Of a stretch of 22,352 nucleotides of DNA, positions 1-7,504 are shown in pieces. Location: assembly GCA_900768675.1 (NCBI GenBank), contig CAAGDT010000163.1, forward strand, positions 1-22,352, read 5' to 3'. Source of the DNA: Oscillospiraceae bacterium. Its GTDB lineage: Bacteria; Bacillota; Clostridia; Oscillospirales; Ruminococcaceae. Below the pieces are notes generated by a model. It was given only the letters and a program-made list of their open reading frames with translations. It searched no databases and was not told the DNA's origin. Each line of letters starts with the position of its first letter. Within the stretch, counting starts at the first letter, position 1. The position numbers were made by a program, and so were the translations under genes.

Positions 1-459
1 AACCGTGCCGCCGAAATTGTTGATTGAGTCGCAAAGAACCGTTCTGAAACCGCTGTCGATGCTTGCAGCAGCAATAGCGTCGGTTTTCATATACATATCA
101 AAGTTTGCGGTTATTCCGCTTGTGAGATACTCAAGTATTGCAAGCCGTGAAAGCCAGTAAACATAGTCCGGTGTAAGCTTTGCTTCCATAGGAAAAACCC
201 GATTGTAAAGCCATTCCTGCAAAGGCAGGTCGTCTGCAAAGGAACGCAGGAAGGTCATAGCGGAATGGGTATGGGCGTTCTTGAAGCCGGGCATAAGCAG
301 GTTTCCCTTAACGTCGATTTCCCTGTCAAATCCTTCACTACTGTTCATAGGTTTGCCAATATATGAAATTTTATCCTCTTCTGTATGCAGTTCGCCTTCA
401 ATTATATCAAGTCCATCTGCCATTGTAAGGATTTTTGCGTTATAAAGTCTTATTTTCAT
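1..459 (-). CDS. mtaD: MTA/SAH deaminase (amidohydrolase), 3' end cut off by window
   Basis: N-terminal 153 residues of a cytosolic metal-dependent amidohydrolase; the C-terminal part lies outside the window. The start ATG at 459 has an upstream GAAGGA. The reading shows the family N-terminal beta-sandwich (MKIRLYNAKILTM...), then LMPGFKNAHTHSAMTFLRS, whose His63-x-His65 pair is the first metal-ligand motif of the superfamily, then DDLPLQEWL, typical of 5'-methylthioadenosine/S-adenosylhomocysteine deaminases (MTA or SAH to the inosine form, ammonia released). It is the last visible gene of an operon with a purine nucleoside phosphorylase and mtnA, which fits a methylthioadenosine/5'-deoxyadenosine role better than a chlorohydrolase or guanine deaminase role. 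The substrate is inferred from family resemblance and context; the remaining metal ligands cannot be seen. Confidence 0.85.
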   Translation of the reverse strand, partial: MKIRLYNAKILTMADGLDIIEGELHTEEDKISYIGKPMNSSEGFDREIDVKGNLLMPGFKNAHTHSAMTFLRSFADDLPLQEWLYNRVFPMEAKLTPDYVYWLSRLAILEYLTSGITANFDMYMKTDAIAAASIDSGFRTVLCDSINNFGGTV

Positions 460-475
460 TGTAGTTTTCCTTCTG

Positions 476-916
476 TTACTTTTTTGTATAAGTCATTGGA
501 ATATATCTGATGCCGTCGGTTGTCTGTTCGGGCATATCGTCCTTAAAGCCGAAATGACGGTATATTTTTGCTGCATAGGGAGAGGAATTTACAGTAAGCT
601 TTTCCGTGTGGCAGTCCCTCAATACCTCGTCAAAAAGCAGTCTGCCTACTCCCTGTCCCTGAAAATTTTCATCAACGAAAAACAGGGCAATATGACTGCC
701 CAGAAGTCGGGTAGCAATTATACCGACAAGCTTACTGACCTCAAAAGCGCCGTAAATCTTAAGCTTTTCAAGGTATTCCCTTGACGAAAGAGACGCCTTG
801 AAGCTTTCAATTCCCTCTTTCGGGTATTCAGGCGCTTCAAACCGCATAAAAACCTTAAGAGCAAGCGCAAGCGCCGACTTTATCTCCTGCTCATCGGTAA
901 TTCTACTTACAATCAT
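476..916 (-). CDS. GNAT-family N-acetyltransferase inside the nucleoside salvage operon
   Basis: 146-residue single-domain GNAT acetyltransferase. The acetyl-CoA pyrophosphate-binding motif is visible as ENFQGQGVGRLLF (residues 83-95, Q-x-x-G-x-G form), preceded by the beta4 strand HIALFFV and followed by the usual C-terminal SPYAAKIYRHFGF (aa...Y...GF) element. Its start overlaps the mtnA stop by four bases (ATGA), and only 16 bases separate its stop from the deaminase start, so it is cotranscribed and probably translationally coupled to mtnA. The acceptor substrate cannot be read from the sequence. The context hints at a small amine or nucleoside-derived compound, but GNAT genes are frequent passengers in operons. 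Confidence 0.88.
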   Translation of the reverse strand: MIVSRITDEQEIKSALALALKVFMRFEAPEYPKEGIESFKASLSSREYLEKLKIYGAFEVSKLVGIIATRLLGSHIALFFVDENFQGQGVGRLLFDEVLRDCHTEKLTVNSSPYAAKIYRHFGFKDDMPEQTTDGIRYIPMTYTKK

Positions 917-1986
917 TTTCTATCACCGAATAGTGCCGAAAGACTCTCTGTATAAGGCGCACGGCAAATTCCCTTTTCGGTAATTATAGCTGTAATCAGC
1001 TCCGAATCCGTTACGTCAAATGCGGGATTGTAGCACTTCACGCCCGCAGGAGCAACAGGCTCAACGAAAAACTTTGTCTTGATTTCCTCCGGTTCCCGCT
1101 CCTCGATTTTTATATCTGCGCCTGTTTTGCAGGAAAAATCAATAGTGGACGATGGGCAGAAAACATAGAAGGGCACGCCGTAATGCTTTGCCAGCACCGC
1201 AACTCCGCTTGTTCCTATTTTGTTTGCAGTATCTCCGTTAGCCGCAACCCTGTCACAGCCCACAAAGCAGGCGTTTATCCTGCCCTGCTTCATAACGATA
1301 CTTGCCATATTGTCGCAGATTAAGGTAACGTCAATTCCAGCATTGTAAAGCTCATAGGCGGTAAGCCTTGCGCCCTGCAAAAGAGGACGGGTTTCATCGG
1401 TATAAACATGAAAATTATAGCCACGTTCCTTGCCGAGAAAGAGAGTTCCAAGACCTGTTCCATAGCGTGAGGTTGCAAGGGGACCTGCGTTACAATGGGT
1501 AAGAATCCCGTCCCCGTCCTTTACAAGAGTAAGTCCGTATTCGGAAATTCTGCGGCACATTTCCATATCCTCGGTATGGATTGCTTTGCTTTCAGCTTCC
1601 ATTCTTCTGAGCATTTCATCAACTCCGCAGCCCTTAGCGGAAAGCGCAGCGGCTTCAACCCTGTCAAGCGCCCAGCTAAGATTAACAGCAGTAGGACGAG
1701 CGGAGCAGATATATTTTTTCAGCTCAGACAGCTTTCCGAGAAAATCCTCCTCGCCGCTATATTCAATCTTCTTTGCAAGGACATAAAGCCCATAGCCCGC
1801 ACATATTCCTATTGCGGGAGCGCCTCTTACCTTAAGCTGGTAAATAGCGTCGTAAAGGGCATCGGGAGTGTTCAGCTCTATATATTCCGTTCTGTTTGGA
1901 AGCTTTGTCTGGTCGATAATTATAACGCTTTCACCGTTTTCGGAAAGCCGAACATTATCCGCACCTATAACCTTTTCTATACTCAT
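913..1986 (-). CDS. mtnA: S-methyl-5-thioribose-1-phosphate isomerase
   Basis: 357 residues, the full usual length of MtnA in the eIF2B-like superfamily. It converts 5-methylthioribose-1-phosphate to 5-methylthioribulose-1-phosphate in methionine salvage; members also accept 5-deoxyribose-1-phosphate. Visible signatures: VRGAPAIGICAGYG near residue 53, the catalytic cysteine in THCNAGPLATSRYGT (Cys165) and the catalytic aspartate in VGCDRVAANGDTANKIGT (Asp245), followed by PFYVFCPSSTIDF. The start ATG overlaps the stop of the upstream phosphorylase by four bases (ATGA) and its ribosome binding site lies inside that gene (AGAGGCGA), so the two are coupled. The upstream phosphorylase would make its substrate directly, so no methylthioribose kinase (mtnK) is needed. 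No mtnB/C/D is in the window, so the fate of the product is unknown. Confidence 0.95.
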   Translation of the reverse strand: MSIEKVIGADNVRLSENGESVIIIDQTKLPNRTEYIELNTPDALYDAIYQLKVRGAPAIGICAGYGLYVLAKKIEYSGEEDFLGKLSELKKYICSARPTAVNLSWALDRVEAAALSAKGCGVDEMLRRMEAESKAIHTEDMEMCRRISEYGLTLVKDGDGILTHCNAGPLATSRYGTGLGTLFLGKERGYNFHVYTDETRPLLQGARLTAYELYNAGIDVTLICDNMASIVMKQGRINACFVGCDRVAANGDTANKIGTSGVAVLAKHYGVPFYVFCPSSTIDFSCKTGADIKIEEREPEEIKTKFFVEPVAPAGVKCYNPAFDVTDSELITAIITEKGICRAPYTESLSALFGDRK

Positions 1987-2828
1987 TTCGTCGCCTCTGT
2001 ATATTTATGAATATTGACAATTGAGGCTCTTATAAGCTTTTTAAATAAGGGCGCTGCCTTATCCGCCGCCTCCATAACCTCTGCATGGGTAAGGGGATTT
2101 TCCGTAAGCCCGCAGCCTAAGTTTGCTACACAGGAAATTCCGCAGATTTTCATACCCGCATGGTTAGCGGCAACAGCCTCGCAGGCGGTACTCATACCGA
2201 TTGCGTCAGCGCCTAAAAGCCTGCACATTCTTACCTCGGCGGGCGACTCGAAGTTAGGACCCGTAAGCTGGATATATACGCCCTGCTGAAGCTTAATATC
2301 AAGCTCCTTTGCCGTATTTACGATTATCTCACGCAAATCCTTGTCATAAATCTCGTGCATATCCGGAAAACGTGTTCCGAGGCACTCAAAGTTCCTGCCT
2401 ATAAGAGGACTGGGAACAAAATTGGCAATCTGGTCGGTTATAAGCATAAAATCTCCTGCGGAGAAGGAGGGATTTGAGGCACCGCTGGCGTTGGTAAGGA
2501 AAAGGGTTTTAGCACCCATAAGCTTCATAAGCCTTATTGGAAGCACAACATCCTGCATAGCATAGCCCTCGTAGTAATGAACTCTGCCCTGCATAATAAC
2601 CACGGGAACGCCGTCCATATATCCGAAAACAAATCTTCCCTTATGACCCGGTACTGTTGACTGGGGAAAGCCCTCTATATCCTTGTAGTCGAGAACTGCT
2701 TTTACATCAATTTCGTCTGCAAGCGCTCCCAGACCCGAGCCTAAAACAAGGGCAACATCGGGTTTAAAATCAATTTTCGCCTTGAAGCTTTCATAGCATT
2801 TCTGAAGCTTTTCTTCCGGTGCTGTCAT
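1983..2828 (-). CDS. Purine nucleoside phosphorylase, trimeric class I type
   Basis: 281 residues, normal for the trimeric PNP/MTAP family; phosphorolysis of purine nucleosides to base plus ribose-1-phosphate in the cytosol. Seen: phosphate-binding LVLGSGLGALAD (28-38), GHKGRF (61-66), GRVHYYEGY with His84, TNASGA (112-117), GPNFESPAEVRM with Glu194, and GISCVANLGCG with Asn236. Glu194 and Asn236 correspond to human PNP Glu201 and Asn243, the 6-oxopurine (inosine/guanosine) reading pair; MTA phosphorylases carry Asp there. His248 in PLTHAEV corresponds to human His257, which contacts the 5'-OH, so ordinary nucleosides should also be accepted (alignments from memory). First gene of the operon: AGGAGG lies 5' of the ATG and a sigma-A-type promoter is at 2889-2917. 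With a deaminase two genes downstream, methylthioinosine or 5'-deoxyinosine is a plausible substrate. Confidence 0.9.
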   Translation of the reverse strand: MTAPEEKLQKCYESFKAKIDFKPDVALVLGSGLGALADEIDVKAVLDYKDIEGFPQSTVPGHKGRFVFGYMDGVPVVIMQGRVHYYEGYAMQDVVLPIRLMKLMGAKTLFLTNASGASNPSFSAGDFMLITDQIANFVPSPLIGRNFECLGTRFPDMHEIYDKDLREIIVNTAKELDIKLQQGVYIQLTGPNFESPAEVRMCRLLGADAIGMSTACEAVAANHAGMKICGISCVANLGCGLTENPLTHAEVMEAADKAAPLFKKLIRASIVNIHKYTEATK

Positions 2829-2888
2829 AAATTAATCCTCCTGAAAAATATTATTCTGTGCCTTTACAGCTTAAAAATTACTGAGTAT

Positions 2889-2917
2889 ATTTTATCATCA
2901 TTCATATCAAAAGTCAA
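2889..2917 (-). promoter_or_regulatory. Sigma-A-type promoter of the PNP-mtnA-GNAT-mtaD operon
   Basis: On the minus strand TTGACT (2917-2912), a 17-base spacer and TAAAAT (2894-2889). It sits about 60 bases before the PNP ATG, with AGGAGG between. No riboswitch-like fold is evident in the short leader, which is too small for a SAM riboswitch. Confidence 0.8.
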
Positions 2918-2928
2918 TAATAGCGCCA

Positions 2929-2970
2929 TAAAAACAGCGCCGCAGAAAAGCGATTGCCTCTCTGCGGCTG
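2929..2970 (-). terminator. Rho-independent terminator after the GGDEF gene
   Basis: Inverted repeat GCCGCAGA (2939-2946) / TCTGCGGC (2961-2968) with a 14-base loop. On the minus strand it is followed by GCTG and a T-run (complement of 2930-2934). It lies just after the stop of the GGDEF gene and just before the PNP operon promoter, insulating the two units. Confidence 0.75.
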
Positions 2971-2978
2971 AAATCCTG

Positions 2979-4706
2979 TTATCTTATTTCCGCTTCTGCG
3001 GCGTTGCGTGCATATCTTGCTTTAAGCTCCCGCTTCTTGTTATACATACGCTCGTCCGCCAGTCTGTGAACCTCTTTCAAAGAAAGGTTTGTATCATCGT
3101 CGCCCTTGAAATATGCAACTCCGTAGGCAATCCTGAGGTCAAAGGGCTTATCGGGGTCTTCATTGAACCTTTCAATCATATTCTCAAAACGATATATAGC
3201 GTCCTCGCATACAAGAGGAGCATGATTGTAGGTTGTAATCGCCACAAACTCGTCGCCGCCTGTTCTGTAACAGCTGCCGATTTTACCGAATGAAGCATTG
3301 ATAATATCAGCTGCCGTTTTTATGAGCAGGTCGCCTGCTTCGTGACCCTTGCTGTCGTTGATAACTTTAAGGTTGTTAACGTCGAACTGGATAATTCCGA
3401 TATAGCTGTAATTCTTTTTCTTCATTTCCAGCTCGTCAAACTTTGATTTGAAGGCAGCAAGATTGCCGATACCTGTATTTGCATCGGTAAAGGCTATTTT
3501 TCCTATCTTTCCCGCCTGGAGTCCAAGATTTATCATATGCATAATATCCTCAAGAGCCGAACCGAAGGAAGCTATTGTGAATACTATAATTCCGACTCTT
3601 GTAGCAATAAAGCTGTCTCCGTTGCTGCTCTGATAATATCTGAGAATATCATAAAGCACTGTAATGATGAAGAAAATCAGCGCAATATAATACACTCTGG
3701 AATACTCTACTTTTCCGCTTGCTGTTCTGATAATATAGTATATCAGCTCAATCAGCAAGGGCAGCGAGCCTGCCGTGATGAAAATATGTATAACCGGAGT
3801 CATTGCAGACATGGGGAAAATTCCCGTAAGGTCAAGTATAAGCGCCACAGGAAGCAAAGCCGAGGCTGCAACGGAAAGGACGTAAAGCAGCTTCTGATGA
3901 TATATATCATAATTTGTGGTAATATATACAACAAGAGCCGGTATAGCTGCCATAAGGAACGCTCTTGAAGCTACTGCAATAAAATAAGTATTCTTAAGCA
4001 GCAGGTGCGCCCATACGGTATCAAGGACAAAGCATACGCCCATAAAAAGGATAAAAAGACCGTAAAAAATATAGCTGCGGTTTTTATCAACGGTTTTTCT
4101 TGTAATAACGCCTAAAAGAATAAAAACAAGACCTGCCACAACGGACAAAGCGCCAATAACAAGCTGTGTGCCGGAGTCGAGAAGAACAGCACTTGTAATA
4201 TTTGCGCCTGAGCCGAAGTAAACGTTATCAATGCAGGAGCCGAAAGGCATATCAGTCTTATATATCTCAAGCTTGATGTTCTTACCGGCAGCTTCTTTTG
4301 GAACGTCAACATAGATATAGTTGTTAAAGGTAACAAAACCCTTTACTCTGCCGCTGCTGCCCATCTCGCTGACAAGCTTGTCATTTACATATACGTTTAC
4401 AACAAGGTTTTTTACATGGAAAAACAAACCGTTGTCATATTCGGATTCCGGAATAACCCTTGTAAGAACAAGAGGGCTATCAACCGACAATTCCGAATCA
4501 CGGTCGTAAAGCGAAGAAATATCGTAGGGTATGCCGTGTTCATTGACCCATTTCGTAGAAAAGGAAACAAAATTCTGTGAGGAAGCAACCGTTTCAATTT
4601 CGGATTCGCGGGCACCGGAAATACCTGCGACAACAAAGGAGATTACGGTAATGGCAAGGATACAGATTAGCATAACCAGTTCAAAAGTCTTGTTAATTCT
4701 TTGCAT
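2979..4706 (-). CDS. Membrane diguanylate cyclase, 7TM sensor plus GGDEF
   Basis: 575 residues. Order: N-terminal hydrophobic segment (9-29), an extracytoplasmic beta-rich domain (about 31-175), seven predicted membrane helices (about 182-201, 212-232, 241-263, 272-291, 303-327, 338-356, 370-386), then a GGDEF domain (about 405-565). The layout resembles 7TM-DISM-type receptors. The active site is intact: FDVNNLKVIND (441-451) supplies the metal/substrate Asp and Asn, and RTGGDEFVAI (481-490) has the signature loop. The RxxD product-inhibition site expected nine residues before GG reads GKIG, so feedback inhibition through it is unlikely. It would make cyclic di-GMP in response to an external ligand. 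Transcribed alone: own promoter at 4766-4794, terminator at 2929-2970. The ribosome binding site (GGGTGA) is only moderate. The ligand is unknown. Confidence 0.9.
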   Translation of the reverse strand: MQRINKTFELVMLICILAITVISFVVAGISGARESEIETVASSQNFVSFSTKWVNEHGIPYDISSLYDRDSELSVDSPLVLTRVIPESEYDNGLFFHVKNLVVNVYVNDKLVSEMGSSGRVKGFVTFNNYIYVDVPKEAAGKNIKLEIYKTDMPFGSCIDNVYFGSGANITSAVLLDSGTQLVIGALSVVAGLVFILLGVITRKTVDKNRSYIFYGLFILFMGVCFVLDTVWAHLLLKNTYFIAVASRAFLMAAIPALVVYITTNYDIYHQKLLYVLSVAASALLPVALILDLTGIFPMSAMTPVIHIFITAGSLPLLIELIYYIIRTASGKVEYSRVYYIALIFFIITVLYDILRYYQSSNGDSFIATRVGIIVFTIASFGSALEDIMHMINLGLQAGKIGKIAFTDANTGIGNLAAFKSKFDELEMKKKNYSYIGIIQFDVNNLKVINDSKGHEAGDLLIKTAADIINASFGKIGSCYRTGGDEFVAITTYNHAPLVCEDAIYRFENMIERFNEDPDKPFDLRIAYGVAYFKGDDDTNLSLKEVHRLADERMYNKKRELKARYARNAAEAEIR

Positions 4707-4765
4707 CTATCACCCAACCTTACTTCATAATCTGAACGGCATAAAACTATTTACCGTATAATTGT

Positions 4766-4794
4766 ATATTAGCATAAAAAGAAAAAAAATGCAA
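4766..4794 (-). promoter_or_regulatory. Promoter of the GGDEF gene
   Basis: Minus-strand TTGCAT (4794-4789), 17-base T-rich spacer, TAATAT (4771-4766). It diverges from the rlmA promoter about 55 bases away. The stretch between the two promoters is very AT-rich and holds no gene. Confidence 0.7.
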
Positions 4795-4849
4795 CGTTTT
4801 TTTCATAACTTATGCTGATTTTGCCAAAAAAAATAAAAAACGGACGCTA

Positions 4850-4878
4850 TTGACATACAAAAGAAAAGAACTTATAAT
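4850..4878 (+). promoter_or_regulatory. Consensus promoter of rlmA
   Basis: TTGACA (4850-4855), a 17-base spacer and TATAAT (4873-4878): a perfect match to the vegetative consensus. Because transcription starts near 4885, it rules out the longer reading frame that opens at a TTG inside the -35 box. Confidence 0.9.
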
Positions 4879-4906
4879 AATAGAAACCAAAGGAGCGGAT
4901 ACTAAA

Positions 4907-5719
4907 ATGAGTAATTTTATATGCCCGAAGTGCAAAACCGGGTTTTCAAAAGAAGTCAACAGCTATAAATGCGCAAACGGTCATTGCTTTGATATTTCAA
5001 GAAAAGGTACTGTAAATCTGCTGCTGTCGCAGAAATCCCGTCACGGCGATGATAAGCTGATGGTTAACGCAAGGCGCAGCTTTCTTGACAAGGGATATTA
5101 TACTCCCCTGCTGAAATCGGTGCAGCAGGCTGTCCTTTCATGCGCAAAAGAGGGCTGCAACATACTTGACTGCGGCTGCGGGGAGTGCTGGTACACCTCA
5201 AATATACGCAGTTTTCTCGAAGAAAACGGGATAACAGCGGAAATTATGGGAATTGACGTTTCAAAAGAAGCCGTTATGGCAGGAGCCTCAAGAGACAGGT
5301 CTCTGAAGCTGGCGGTAGCTTCGGTTTATGACATTCCCGTGCGGGAAAAAAGCTGCGACATCGTAATTTCTCTCTTTGCGCCCTTCTCCCCCGATGAATA
5401 CAGAAAAGTTCTTAAAGACGGCGGATATTTCATAACTGCCTTTCCCCTTGAGGAGCATTTATGGGAGCTTAAAACCGCAGTTTACGAAACTCCTTATAAA
5501 AATCAGGTTTCCGATATGGATATAAGCGGATTTGAATTAGTAAAGTCAGAAGATGTTCATAGTAAAATCAATTTATGCACAAATGAAGATATAATGTCGC
5601 TTTTTGCTATGACTCCCTACTATTACAAGACCTCTGAAACGGACAGGAAAAAGCTTGAAGGTCTTGACAGTCTTGAAACTACAATTGAGTTCAGGACTGC
5701 GGTTTACAGGAAGCAGTAA
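4907..5719 (+). CDS. rlmA: 23S rRNA (guanine-N1)-methyltransferase, RlmA/TlrB type
   Basis: 270 residues from the ATG at 4907, chosen because AAGGAG (4890-4895) precedes it and the promoter lies at 4850-4878. The N-terminal zinc module has Cys6, Cys9, Cys22 and His26 (FICPKCKTGF...YKCANGHCFD), followed by the family block GTVNLLLSQKSRHGDDKLMVNARRSFLDKGYYTPL. The SAM-binding loop is ILDCGCGECWYTS (canonical DxGCGxGxYT), and SLFAPFSPDEYRKVLKDGGYFI is the later Rossmann region. This matches RlmA enzymes that methylate N1 of G745 or, in Gram-positive TlrB-type enzymes, G748 in helix 35 of 23S rRNA; the second type can reduce tylosin-class macrolide binding. The sequence alone does not decide which base is modified. 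Monocistronic; it converges with the Smr gene with a four-base gap and no terminator between them. Confidence 0.9.
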   Translation: MSNFICPKCKTGFSKEVNSYKCANGHCFDISRKGTVNLLLSQKSRHGDDKLMVNARRSFLDKGYYTPLLKSVQQAVLSCAKEGCNILDCGCGECWYTSNIRSFLEENGITAEIMGIDVSKEAVMAGASRDRSLKLAVASVYDIPVREKSCDIVISLFAPFSPDEYRKVLKDGGYFITAFPLEEHLWELKTAVYETPYKNQVSDMDISGFELVKSEDVHSKINLCTNEDIMSLFAMTPYYYKTSETDRKKLEGLDSLETTIEFRTAVYRKQ

Positions 5720-5723
5720 AGCC

Positions 5724-5966
5724 TCACTTCAGGTATATAATCGTTTCTCCGTCGTTTGAAAAGGTAGGCACAATAGCCTCAATCCGCGGGCTTCTCATCC
5801 TTTTTCTTACCATATCCCGCAGAGCGGTACCGTTGTTGCTGCCGTGAATAACCTTTAAGCGCCTGATATTTTCGGGCGCTTTTGCTATTTCACGTTCAAG
5901 CAGAGCCTTCGCATCGTTTACAAACATTCCGTGAAGGTCAATTGTTTTCATATCATTTCTCGGCAT
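5724..5966 (-). CDS. Stand-alone Smr-domain protein
   Basis: 80-residue protein that is essentially one Smr domain: IDLHGMFVNDAKALLE (the DLHG motif, residues 9-24), the central strand LKVIHGSNNGTALRDMV (HGxxxGxxLRxxV) and a C-terminal beta strand. Smr domains are nucleic-acid-associated; larger members (MutS2, SmrB) cleave RNA or act on collided ribosomes, while the role of such minimal copies is not established. The HGxGxG loop reads HGSNNG, so the middle glycine is replaced by Asn. It is the last gene of the antiporter-GH25-Smr run, 28 bases after the muramidase stop. Confidence 0.8.
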   Translation of the reverse strand: MPRNDMKTIDLHGMFVNDAKALLEREIAKAPENIRRLKVIHGSNNGTALRDMVRKRMRSPRIEAIVPTFSNDGETIIYLK

Positions 5967-5994
5967 TTGTTCACAGTCCTCGATTCAATGAACA

Positions 5995-7443
5995 TTACTT
6001 TATAATAGCTATGTTAAAGTCAACTTCTCCCTCAATGCCGTCAACTGTACCAACGCCGTACTGCCAGATATCGAAATCATATATGTAGCTGAGGGTTGTG
6101 TTATACTGAGCCAGCCAGACAGGATAATTGGCGAGCTGCCGCATATCGTATTTCAGCACCGCCTGCCTTTTATTCGTATAAATCATTGCTTCATAGCCTG
6201 CGTCACGGATAGTTTCGCAGAAGGCAATTGCACTCAGGGTAAGGGTGTGGGGCATTACGTCCTCTGTCCTCGGAACATCCTCCTCGCTTCCCGTGTAAAC
6301 CGTTTCCCAGTCAAATACAATCGGGTATTCAAGGGGTCTTCCGTTAAGCCTGTCAAGAACAAAATAGGCCTCTTCAATCGCTTCTTCAACGCTTATTGCC
6401 TGGGAGTAGAAATAAACGCCTACATCTATTCCTGCATTGTGAGCACCCTTGTAATTTGCTTCAAATTTTTCATCAAGGCGTATATTGCCTTCCTCACCGT
6501 AACCACGGAAGCCCAATCTTAAAAAAGCAAACTCAACTCCGTCCTCACGGACAAGCTGCCAGTCAATATCTCCCTGATAAGAGGACACATCAATGCCGAA
6601 ATATGAACAGGTATCCCCGTTTACCGTGTAGGACATATGATCCCGATTGTTTAAGCTGAAATTTTCCTGTACATAATTATTAAGCGGGAGTCCTGCAAGA
6701 ACAGGCGTCCAGGTATAGCCAAGAATTGAATCCCAGAGAAGGATTTTTCCCTTCTCAATATCAATTTCCCGTTCTTCTTCTGATGTTTCGGTTTCCTTTA
6801 CCGCCGAAGCCTCAACATAATCTCCGAGAAGCTCCTCGTTTGTTTTCTCGAGCTCCCTGATACGCTCGTCCTTAAGGGAAATATCATTTTCCAGGTTCTT
6901 AAGGTAGCCGTAGCCTGCAAAAATACCTGCTGCAACAGCGCATAAAGTAAAAGCGGAAATAATAGTATTTACAATACAGAATTTGTTGATTTTAATATTA
7001 TTTCCCGATGAATGACCGCTGTTTTCCTGTCTGATATTCTGCACCGGCGGAGCTTTGCGGGTTTCACGAAGGGGAATTTCTATCTCTGCTTCCGTTACGG
7101 GCAGGGCTGAATAATCCACAGCCTTGTTGTGCTGAACACGCTCGGAGTTTCTGAAAACCATAGCCACGGTATCGTTTTCCTCGTCCTCGCCGCTGTAAGG
7201 CTCGTCAGCTTCATCGGCTGCGGTTTCTTCTTCTGTTTCCTCTTCCCCGTCATCGTCATATTCGGGAGAAAAAGCGAAATCTCCCTCAGTATCAGCCTGT
7301 TCCTCTTCATCATCGGAATACAGGGTCTCAGCTTCGGAAGGCTCGTTCTCCTCTTCGGAAAATTCCTCGTCCTCAAGCTCCTCAAAATCTATATCCCCGT
7401 CAAAATCATCTTCGGTAAAAATATTCTTTTCATCGGTTGTCAT
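5995..7443 (-). CDS. Membrane-anchored GH25 muramidase with acidic cytoplasmic tail
   Basis: 482 residues. Residues 1-90 are extremely acidic (46 Asp/Glu) and low-complexity; a basic/polar stretch follows to about 155; one membrane helix spans 156-178; 181-207 looks like a short coiled coil; the GH25 lysozyme domain covers about 281-480. Catalytic and binding signatures: YFGIDVSSYQGDIDW (Asp285), PIVFDWE (Asp378/Glu380), VWLAQY, FDIWQY and EVDFN. GH25 enzymes cut the MurNAc-GlcNAc beta-1,4 bond of peptidoglycan. There is no cleavable signal peptide; the single internal helix implies type II topology, with the acidic part inside and the enzyme outside at the wall. GAAAGGA precedes the ATG. It follows the antiporter gene by 61 bases with no clear terminator, so cotranscription is likely. 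The role of the acidic tail is unknown. Confidence 0.9.
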   Translation of the reverse strand: MTTDEKNIFTEDDFDGDIDFEELEDEEFSEEENEPSEAETLYSDDEEEQADTEGDFAFSPEYDDDGEEETEEETAADEADEPYSGEDEENDTVAMVFRNSERVQHNKAVDYSALPVTEAEIEIPLRETRKAPPVQNIRQENSGHSSGNNIKINKFCIVNTIISAFTLCAVAAGIFAGYGYLKNLENDISLKDERIRELEKTNEELLGDYVEASAVKETETSEEEREIDIEKGKILLWDSILGYTWTPVLAGLPLNNYVQENFSLNNRDHMSYTVNGDTCSYFGIDVSSYQGDIDWQLVREDGVEFAFLRLGFRGYGEEGNIRLDEKFEANYKGAHNAGIDVGVYFYSQAISVEEAIEEAYFVLDRLNGRPLEYPIVFDWETVYTGSEEDVPRTEDVMPHTLTLSAIAFCETIRDAGYEAMIYTNKRQAVLKYDMRQLANYPVWLAQYNTTLSYIYDFDIWQYGVGTVDGIEGEVDFNIAIIK

Positions 7444-7504
7444 AGTTTAAATCCTTTCAACGGAGATTGCCGTTCATATTGATTGAAATTGTGAACAGGA
7501 TAAC

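Noticed and set aside
4795..4842. CGTTTTTT ... AAAAAACG inverted repeat between the GGDEF and rlmA promoters
   Set aside because: Mostly homopolymer arms in an AT-rich spacer; expected by chance.
4850..4906. Upstream TTG start for the rlmA frame
   Set aside because: It lies inside the -35 box of a perfect promoter; the ATG at 4907 has a proper ribosome binding site and gives the family N-terminus.
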